A stretch of 39,871 nt of DNA, taken from NCBI GenBank assembly GCA_004431415.1, contig QPMI01000636.1, positions 1-39,871 of the forward strand, in the 5' to 3' direction. A program made the translations under genes and the position numbers. Shown here one piece after another: positions 32,110 to 39,871 of the stretch; the stretch's first letter is position 1; every line of letters begins with the position of its first letter. The stretch is from Cyanophora paradoxa. Taxonomy: Eukaryota > Glaucocystophyceae > Cyanophorales > Cyanophoraceae. The notes under the pieces are model-generated. The model made no database searches. It was not told the DNA's origin and was given only the letters and a program-made list of their open reading frames with translations.

Positions 32110-32391
32110 GCGGCCTGACTGGATTCTTGCAGCCTCCCATTGTTTGAGGACTTCTCGAAACCGCTCGGGAGCACCTGGGATCATGCGGAGCCGGCCGAGC
32201 AGTGCCGCTTGGCGCTTCTTGTAGGTTTCGAGCGGAGCGTCCGGTGGGGGCAGTTCATGTTCCTTTTGGGAAAGCCGCAAGACCAGAGCGATCGGCTTCA
32301 GGAGCTCGCACATGCGCTTCTGGAACAAAACCTCCTCATTCGAACTCTGGAAGGCGCCCAAGCGCGTTGGAGAGGTCAGAGATGTGGGCAT
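32110..32391 (-). CDS. First exon of an unrecognised minus-strand gene
   Basis: ATG at 32391 opens a frame encoding MPTSLTSPTRLGAF, then EEVLFQKRMCELLKPIALVL, ETYKKRQAALLGRLRMIPGA and REVLKQWEAARIQSG. It ends around a GTACGT donor near 32100. The segment is rich in helix-forming residues with no transmembrane stretch and no family I recognise. It could be the 5' exon of the DOT1-like gene downstream, since strand and position fit, or a separate gene. Confidence 0.45.
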
Positions 32392-33341
32392 GCGCACACG
32401 CCGCAATCGCGCTACGCATGCTAGTTGCGATAGAAGCACGGCCGGGAGAGCTGGCCGGCGCCGAGAGAGCACGGCCGGCGCCGAGAGAGCTGCGGGTGGT
32501 TGTGTAGGCAAGCTCTGTTCTTGTGTACGGACCTGTTTTGCTCTTAGCATTCTGTTCTACCGTCTTGACGACGTCGACCGGCAGACGAACTCTGTACCCC
32601 CTTGCGCGCCGTGCCTCGGCCGTGGCCACCGTAGCGCGCAGCGGCTGCCTTTGGCGGCGCGATGAACAGCTTCAGAGAGCCTTTCTTTGACTCTGACTGC
32701 TTGAGTCGTCACTGGCATGGTACTTCTTTAGCTTTTCCCCGGGAACCGCGATACCGCGAACTGCAAAGAAGTGCGGGGATGATTGCTGACGTTTTCGCGG
32801 TGCCGCAGAGCCCCTGCCCCAGATATGCGGCGACTGGATACGACGGTATGTAAACGCCACAGAAACGACGTGCCAAACAGATCTAGACTGCCATACGCAG
32901 AACCCACATGCTGCCCTTCTTGAATTACAGGCATCGAAGTCGACTATGGCAGCCTTGTCGGCAGCGTCAGCCGCCATCAATGCTACGCTTAGGTAACAGG
33001 CGCAGCAGAGCTCGAGCAAGTGCAGTTTGGCGTTCTTACTCGTTCTTACTCGCAGAGCAATCATCGCAACGGACCCCGTGAACTTCGCTGACCCAAACAA
33101 GCAAGTGTGCCTTCTTCTGATAGGCCTAGTTCAGCTTCACGGTCGTCCTCTAGCCTTGCGTGCTTTCCGGTGCGAATGCGCGGCGTTGCCTTCATCGCTG
33201 CCTGCCGGCTCTGTGTCTGAAGCTGTCGATCTTTCTGATCTGGCAGGGCGTGTGCCGACCTGCCAGACGGAGAAGTCGAGAGGCTCGAATCTGATTTACG
33301 TGTACATGCATATGATTGCAATTCGCACATGCACGTCCCAG

Positions 33342-35629
33342 ATGGCGCTGGATCATTCAGTGTGGATCAAATCGAAAGAGCGCACGTATTCAACTGGTCT
33401 CTTCTTTTCAGTCAGATCTTCGCGTTTCTTCGCCAAGGCCGGATGGCTCTGGATTCACAATGGAGTCGGTTCATCGAAGCACGAGATAGCGATTGTGCTG
33501 GGGCTTGGGGATCTTCGTCATTGTCAGTGCTCTCGCAAGTTGAAGATGTGTCTCCGTCCGAAATGTAAGTAGTAGTGTTATGCTTGGAGTGAAATGATTG
33601 ATTCTTTTTCAGGTTTATCTTCCGTGCTCTTTCGGATCCTATGGGGATAGGGTCGTCTTCTATGGTGCATGATAACTGGCCATCTTCAGAATTGCAAGAA
33701 TCTCGCGATGTACCTTTCTCTATCGGTCTGTCACATTACAATGTAGTTCAATCTGTAGCATACAATCATGTTTGGCGCACAGTGGACATCAATTCTCACC
33801 GGAAGGACATCGATGATAAACTGAGTCAGCTCTGCGACGGTTTCAAGTTTGTGACGCTCTCGCATGCGGGGAGCGCGTCTGATCTGGAGTCAGTCGTCAA
33901 TGAGATAGCGTGCCTGGTACGCAGTCAATTCTCTTGTGCAATTGTGGATCCGTTTCTTCTGATTTCGTCACCAGCTTGCACGCACTGCAAAGCTAAAATG
34001 CCCTTTGGGGGCGTATGTGTGGACTAAAGGCTGCTGGGGAACGTCAAGGGGCGCTCTCGGGCCGAATGTTCGAAATCGAAGGCGGTCGCCAGCACCAGCA
34101 AATGCCATCAATGGACGGTAGACTGTGTTAACCTTTATTTTGTCCGTCGACTTCAACTCTTGACCGATCAGGGAAACCCACCTTGTTATCCCGTGTGTGT
34201 ACGATAAACTTCCTCCCGACCAGCAAATGCCCGGAAACAATCAAGCACACTTCGCCATTTCTCAAATTCGGAAGGTATTCATTAACATGTGCGCCTGATT
34301 CCGCTGAAGTGGTCCCGACCTTCGACTTAGATAATAGAAGAACGCCGAACGAGCGCGAAATCCATCACTGTACAGGAGCTTGAGAGCTCGCATCCCTTTG
34401 CAAAGCTTCCTATCAAGGTCAGTTGGAATCACGGTCCGAGCAGCATTCTGGTTCTGTTTGGAACCGAATCTTTTAGGTTATCATCATGGAGGCAGTTCAA
34501 ATGGATTCTTTTGACGGAATCCGGTTCATTTCGAAGGAATTTCTTATCGAGTTATCGAAGCTTAGCAAGGAATTCGGAATCGCACTGTTGGTCGACGAAT
34601 CAATAACAGGTGAGCAGCTGTACATGTGTGCGCGCATAACAGGGAGAGTGACAATGTCCGCACTTCACGCGCAGCCATGTGTCGTACAGCGAAGTCTTTC
34701 TTCGCATTTGAACAGTTTGTGAGCACTGTGCAGAACTCGAATACGAAGGACGAGATTCTTGTGCACGGCGTGCTTACGGGGAAAACGATGCTTCCGTCGT
34801 GTATTCTCGTGCGCGCTCAGCATTGTTCGCTCTCGCCGAGGGCATTGAGAGCATCAGGCGTGATGCAGGTAAAAGAAATGCCTGGTGGAGTAGATCCATG
34901 GAAGCGGACGTTCAACATTCCAGCGGAAGAATTTGCAAATGATGTTTTTGCCGGTACGATTTCACACTTGTAGTTTTCTGAGAAACACTTTCATTGCCTC
35001 TCTGCAGAGTATATAACTGTGCAGCCGTATCGTGACGCTTTGATCAGGACATCTTGTGTTTTGGATAAAAGTTCGTGTTTGTGTCCTAATCGTTACCACC
35101 TCTCATGCATATCCTCTAGTTTGCAAAATGCGCACTCGATGTCCAGACTTCTTCCAAAGCCTTGCAGCTCTGTCGACCAAAATTTTCCATCTCTTTGAGG
35201 ACTTCGAATTTGGCCTGCGAGCTTCGCTTTGGAGGCGACGGAAATCTTCTATCCGTCCGGCCGCTTGGCTAGCAGCTCGGGAAGTCTCCCGCTACTCGGA
35301 TTGCGATCTATCCTACAGTACATCCGTAAATGACATCAAATACGAGGCGGGGCAAGCAGTTTCGCATGCCGGTACGATTATAGTGTATTGCTTTTCATAA
35401 TTTTCTGCGAAAGCGCATTTGTTTGCTTTTCATTAATTTTTGCGCCTGTGCAGGATTCCTGTTCGCAGTGCCGACTGTTGTCGCAGACAATTTGCCCCAG
35501 TTCATTTACACGCGCATTGCCCAATGCGAAGTAGCATCTTATCATCGGTACATTTTTCCAATCGATTGCAATTTCCAGAGGCTGGTGCAGCGATTTGCAC
35601 GTGCCAAGCGTACAAAACTATCGCTTTAG
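33342..35629 (+). CDS. Class-III PLP aminotransferase-like protein, probably inactive
   Basis: Ten exons splice in phase: 33613-33916, 33975-34117, 34172-34274, 34331-34417, 34477-34609, 34675-34953, 35008-35070, 35120-35371 and 35454-35629, preceded by one ending at 33564. The order of motifs follows class-III enzymes of the AGXT2/GABA-transaminase type. IGLSHYNVVQSV matches the GH.HP.VV..A box, VTLSHAGSASDLESV the SGSEA.DLA box, and VIIMEAVQMDSF the I.EP.Q box. FGIALLVDESIT matches G..LI.DEVQTG, and TAKSFFAFE the TGK..A.E strand. The residue aligning with the Schiff-base lysine, in ILVHGVLTGKTMLP, is not lysine, and Val-Gln of DEVQ is Ser-Ile. The C-terminal ~190 residues do not align for me. 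Possible 5' exons lie at 32662-33100 (for example SKSTMAALSAASAAINATLR before a GTAACA donor), but the start is unresolved. Confidence 0.65.
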
Positions 35630-35639
35630 ATGGTAAAGT

Positions 35640-36848
35640 CTATTTTTTAAGAAGAACGAGCGCGCTTGGGCTTGACCGCACTTGGGCTTGCAACAGGGTC
35701 CTCGAATGCCCTACGGCGAAACCAGCGCGCGCTGTCAATGCATCGTCTGTCAAGAGTAAGCTAATCTTCGAACCGTACGCGTGGAGTGTGTCGTGATTCC
35801 GAACATACACAGCCAACAAGATCCGATCTCATCAATGACTCCAGGCCCCAGCGAGCGGCTCTCTCGCAAGGCTTAGCGATGCTGCTCTCGAAATCGTCCC
35901 AAGTAATGCGAAAATCGTACATGGCCTGCGAATGGGTGTGTGGGATGTTAGTTAAAAGATGGGGATCGAACAAAGATCGGGCAACATTACCCGAACAAGC
36001 ATATTGTGATTGTTCATATACGCCTCGGCGGCGGGCATCCATTGTGTATCCTCGATTATTTGCATAGTTTTCTCCCACTGAAGATAGCGAAGCACTGTGA
36101 GTATAATGGCGCGCGCGGGTGCCCATGGCCAGCAAAATTGCGCACATCGTGCACAATGCCTGCCACGTTGAGGCAGCTTCCTAGAGAGCCCTCCCTTGTC
36201 TTCCGCATCAGGTAATCCATGGCATCGACACCGGGCGCCACCTCGGGATACGAGGAGTAATACGGCGCTAGTGTGTGTGCAGCTTGCTTCAGAAGTACCT
36301 CGGCCATTAGACGGTTTCGGTACAAATGCTGAACGAGATTCTGAGTAAATTAACAGGCCAGGCTCTGATATTGATCATCTTTGTCTTACCTTCAACATGC
36401 ATTGGTCCTGCTTCGGAAGGCGGTTGCAAGAGCGAGCTTCAGTGTACGGATGACGTACATATTCCTGAATCGTGTGCACAGAAGGCACAGGATCAAGCAT
36501 CCAACTCTTGAGAATTCCGGTGTCATGATGAGGAAATAGTGTTCTGAAAGTGTCACCGAGGCGTTTGTGGTGACGATTGAATATGTGTCGATACGGATGC
36601 CCTGGGGCAACAATTGGCTCGAGGCGCATGTTTCCACGGAAACCGCCAACTTGGTAAGGAACCCAGCCATCACGCGCATGCGACGCGTACGAGCCTTTCC
36701 AGGTCTTTGCGTCGAGGAAGCAGTCAAGACTATTTTTGAGTTTGTGTGCACGGACGCCGACAGCAGGAGCTGGGACGGGCAAGGTCGCCGGATAGTCTTG
36801 TGAAAAGAACGAAACTTGATGCCGGGCGTGTTCTTCCAAGTTGCCTTC
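35640..36848 (-). pseudogene. Gene C: five exons, cut off by transposon copy 2
   Basis: The phase-consistent exons are 36848-36390, 36340-36146, 36077-35991, 35925-35809 and 35765-35640, with introns of 43-68 nt and a TAG stop at 35642-35640. The first exon is open right up to 36848, where the CACTG element starts, so the 5' part of the gene lies beyond the element or is lost. Residues seen include DGWVPYQVGGFRGNMRLEPI, a His-rich PYRHIFNRHHKR, LMAEVLLKQAAHTLAPYYSS, QWMPAAEAYMNNHNML and the tail SPSALVLLKK. I recognise no family and see no membrane segment. The frames are otherwise intact. It ends 10 bp from the convergent aminotransferase-like gene. The disruption is inferred from the exact coincidence of the exon edge with the element boundary. 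Confidence 0.6.
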
Positions 36849-37068
36849 CACTGGGAGCCAGAAATTAAGTTTACCATATGGTAAACTTAGGGTGTGGTAA
36901 AGTTGTGCTGTTTGCGTTACACCACTGTAAAGTCACCAGGGTAAAGTCGCCGGGGTAAAGTCAGGGTGGTAAAGTTGTGAAAAGCGGGGTAAAGACGTCG
37001 GTGTAAACTCGCCGAGGTAAAGTTGGCGAGGTAAAGACGTCGGGGTAAACTCGCCGAGGTAATGTTGG
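36849..37068 (+). promoter_or_regulatory. Transposon terminus, copy 2
   Basis: Identical by eye to 14089-14308: CACTG, a 24-bp palindrome at 36866-36889, and the GGTAAAG-type repeat cluster. The conservation of every repeat between copies fits a functional end, though it also follows simply from recent copying. Confidence 0.7.
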
Positions 37069-37299
37069 TTTCGGTGCAGCGGTTCACTTTTTTACGTTTT
37101 TTTTGCTTTTTTTTATTTTTTCTGTAAAAGCTATCTATAGCAGCCCATCTTCAAGCGATACTGCGCGCGAGCTCTATCCTAGAGCTAGCTAATCGGTTTG
37201 ATGAATGCTTCGTATTCCTGAAATCTGCAGCTGGGACGGAATTCTTCTTATTTGCGTGCGCATGCGGACTGGCGGGATGCGCACCAGCCTGGCAGGTCA

Positions 37300-38692
37300 T
37301 TAATCAAGCTCATCTCCACCAACCTGGCTGCGGTGCGTAGTCATCTCCTCCTCGTCCGACGACAAGCCGGACTCATCCCCATCAGGAATATTTGATGCCA
37401 CTGCTGCAGCTGATTTCCCTGTGGCAAGTGTGACCAGCAGGTCCAGTGGCTCTGAACGTGATGAAGATCCTTGCTGAAGTGTCACGTCCATTGCAGTCTC
37501 CTCCTGCATCATGATGTTGCAGCAGCGACACAAGGAGAGGAGAGTTAAAGAATGAACGAACCAGGAGACGGACATTAGCGTCCTTGAAGAAGCGACCGTA
37601 ATCGGCAGTCGCTCTTTCGAACTCGGGATTCTGAACGCGATGGAGCGAAGAATCGGCTTCAAATCGGCGCGCGATCTCTGCCTCATCAGCCTCGTTCTGT
37701 CGATGCGAGATTGCTGCTCGGCCTGCTCAGCCTGAAGCTTCTTCATGTCCTCATCATTCGAATTCTGACTGTCTTGGCTGGCTGCGTTCGACTTTGCTCT
37801 CATCTCTTCCTCCTCCAGCTGCCTCTTGTCCTTCCGCTCTTCCTTTTCGGCTTCAAAGGCGTCGCGGTACACCCATTGCTCAATGACCCAGTCACCAGGC
37901 ACATGAATCTACGGAATCATGAGTCAAAGTGCTAGCCGTCCAGTATTTTCATATACTTCTTACCACGTCACTGCGACTCTTTGCCAGCAAATCGTGCAGC
38001 TTGTTGCTTGAGCCGAATCCGAGCTTATCAGCGACCAAAGTCGGTGGCGTCGGCGAAACTCCAAGCCAGTATGCCCTGAACAAAAGACGTCAAACATGTC
38101 GCGGATTTTTGCATTATTGATGCGCAATCACATCATATCCTGATCCGCGACTGTGTCTTTCAGAGGAGTATACACTTCCGTAGGATGGATACTCTTGAAG
38201 ATCGTATTCTTGCAAGCATGGCGCGTACCTGCATTGGAAAATCATAAACATAATGCTTGATTGCGAGAAAGACAACAATTGAATGGCGCACGACCCCAAA
38301 CATGAAATGGCCTGGCTTCGTGCGGAATCCGAGGAAAGCGGGAACAAGGAAGCCTTTCTCGGTCTTCTCCCAGTGCGTAACGAGAACGCCGCCAGGGGTC
38401 CGTTCCTCGAGTTTGTACTCCAGCCGGAGTTCAGTACGAATAGCGTCTTCTGACCAGAAGGGGGGCTCGGCCTCGTGCACTTTTCCAGATCCAGATCCCG
38501 GAGATCCCGGCTGGCGGCGGGCGGCTGAAACGGGGAGTTTGACGAGGACCCGCTGATTCCGCTCCCATTCGCCTCGTTGTGCACTTTCTGAGAGTCGAAT
38601 TCCAACTCGTCTTTGAGCTTGAGAGCAGCTAGCACATCGCGACGGATTCGCTGGTCTTCCGTCTTGCTTCGCTTGGCTTTCGGAGCCTCCAT
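37300..38692 (-). CDS. Gene B, transposon copy 2 (two frameshifts)
   Basis: Same five-exon structure as the copy at 14540-15933, with the start ATG at 38692. The C run at 38369-38371 that is short in copy 1 is full length here, so VTHWEKTEKGFLVPAFLGFR reads through. A neighbouring C run (38574-38576) lacks a base and breaks exon 1 earlier. Near 37705 a C is missing and breaks the charged exon 4. Each copy is thus intact where the other is broken, except that copy 1 has only one break. The breaks may be sequence errors rather than pseudogenisation. Confidence 0.6.
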
Positions 38693-38808
38693 CTGCGGCA
38701 TATGCAAGTCAATAAGCGGCATATGCAAGTCAATAAGCAGACATATGCAGCCGGCAAGTTTCACCCACACCGCCAATGTCGAACTGGAATTCAGCGAATC
38801 GTGATCAG

Positions 38809-38831
38809 CCCCCCCCCCCCCCCCCCCCCCC
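38809..38831 (+). repeat. Poly-C run of 23
   Basis: The counterpart of the C24 run at 16050-16073, one base shorter, in the same position between gene B and the 101-bp array. Confidence 0.95.
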
Positions 38832-38963
38832 GAAAGAGAAAATCCCGAAAGAGAACCCTCGAAAACCGCATGACAAAATAAGAAGTGCAAAACGCTCGCA
38901 AAGCAAAAGCGCAAAGCGGCAATTGAGACGCAAGTGAATTCGCAAATGTGACTTGAGCGACTG

Positions 38964-39645
38964 CGTCCATCTCGAACACCTAGCTGCACCGGTCAGGTTG
39001 CCGGGTTCCGGACCTGCCCGTGCACGTGTCGACTTCCTCTCTTTGCAGAGGCCCGGGCGTACGCCGTCCATCTCGAACACCTAGCTGCACCGGTCAGGTT
39101 GCCGGGTTCCGGACCTGCCCGTGCACGTGTCGACTTCCTCTCTTTGCAGAGGCCCGGGCGTACGCCGTCCATCTCGAACACCTAGCTGCACCGGTCAGGT
39201 TGCCGGGTTCCGGACCTGCCTGTGCACGTGTCGACTTCCTCTCTTTGCAGAGGCCCGGGCGTACGCCGTCCATCTCGAACACCTAGCTGCACCGGTCAGG
39301 TTGCCGGGTTCCGGACCTGCCCGTGCACGTGTCGACTTCCTCTTCTCTTTGCAGAGGCCCGGGCGTACGCCGTCCATCTCGAACACCTAGCTGCACCGGT
39401 CAGGTTGCCGGGTTCCGGACCTGCCTGTGCACGTGTCGACTTCCTCTCTTTGCAGAGGCCCGGGCGTACGCCCTCCATCTCGAACACCTAGCTGCACCGG
39501 TCAGGTTGCCGGGTTCCGGACCTGCCCGTGCACGTGTCGACTTCCTCTCTTTGCAGTCGACTTCCTCTCTCTGCAGAGGCCCGGGCGTACGCCGTCCATC
39601 TCGAACACCTAGCTGCACCGGTCAGGTTGCCGGGTTCCGGACCTG
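38964..39645 (+). repeat. 101-bp tandem array inside transposon copy 2
   Basis: Unit-for-unit copy of 16207-16887, including the same length variants (the extra TCT in the fourth unit and the partial internal duplication near 39553). The identical variant pattern means the array was copied as part of the element rather than expanding separately. Confidence 0.9.
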
Positions 39646-39871
39646 GCTCTGTCAAAATGGCTCTGATGGTGTTGTTATCTGCAAAAACGCAAGCGCGAGA
39701 GCAATGTGCAGGCACGCTTTTGCATGAACATCTAGATAGATGGAAAGAAGGGATGAAGAGCAAAGACAGCGTGTGAAGAGAAATTGACAGAGGGCACACG
39801 TTTTTCACAGAGGCTTCGTCACCATCATCGTCCTGATCCCTATTCATTGGTTCATTAATGACACGCAAATT

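Larger units (their letters stand above)
36849..39871. mobile_element. CACTA-like DNA transposon, copy 2 (truncated by window end)
   Basis: Begins CACTGGGAGCCAG at 36849 and is co-linear with 14089-17113 to the last base of the window, same orientation. Differences seen: GCC/GC near 37705, CCC/CC at 38369-38371, CCC/CCCC at 38574-38576, C23/C24, and two substitutions (near 38086 and 38889). It sits inside an exon of gene C. The three bases before it, TTC, would be the expected 3-bp target duplication, which should recur after the far end outside the window. Confidence 0.8.

Noticed and set aside
36849-37068. LTR of a retrotransposon
   Set aside because: The repeated segment starts CACTG rather than TG, is at least 3 kb long, contains genes and subterminal repeats, and no reverse transcriptase or integrase motif was seen nearby.
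1-39871. tRNA or rRNA genes
   Set aside because: No cloverleaf with a recognisable T-arm or A/B boxes and no conserved rRNA segment was noticed. This was by eye only; a tRNAscan and rRNA model search would settle it.

Overview
The window looks like nuclear DNA of an intron-dense eukaryote, most likely a protist or microalga. No lineage can be fixed from the sequence alone. Reading frames are broken every 60-460 bases by GT..AG introns, many only about 35-60 nt long, and there are no bacterial-style operons, rRNAs or tRNAs that I can recognise. About half of the window is repetitive or mobile.

Layout. 1-14.1 kb is essentially gene-free. It holds a roughly 24-copy array of GC-rich hairpins (3.08-5.0 kb), a tract unusually rich in short palindromes (5.0-8.2 kb), two copies of a ~548-bp block (here called C), two copies of a ~342-bp block (D), and a tandem array of ten and a half 292-bp units (10.76-13.79 kb). 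The C, array and D modules are joined in three different combinations. 14.09-17.1 kb is the left part of a CACTA-like DNA transposon: CACTG terminus, 24-bp palindrome, repeated GGTAAAG subterminal motifs, a gene called here gene B, and a 101-bp tandem array. The same ~3.02 kb recurs from 36.85 kb to the window end, nearly identical. Between them, 17.1-20.8 kb (minus strand) is an unrecognised multi-exon gene (gene A). It diverges from a plus-strand multi-exon gene (20.9-25.3 kb) whose first exons resemble the N-terminal zinc-cluster part of Tnp2-type (EnSpm/CACTA) transposases.

25.3-27.0 kb has an odd open frame and a 253-bp duplication. 27.0-32.4 kb is a run of minus-strand exons encoding a DOT1-like methyltransferase core, an unrecognised middle part, and a clear SET-domain methyltransferase; these are either neighbouring genes or parts of one very long gene. 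32.7-35.63 kb (plus) is a class-III PLP aminotransferase-like gene whose last ten exons splice in perfect phase but which seems to lack the Schiff-base lysine. It converges, with a 10-bp gap, on a minus-strand gene (gene C, 35.64-36.85 kb) whose upstream part is cut off exactly where the second CACTG element begins.

Reliability. Copies of the duplicated blocks differ mainly by single-base changes in homopolymer runs. Several apparent frameshifts may therefore be assembly errors rather than mutations.
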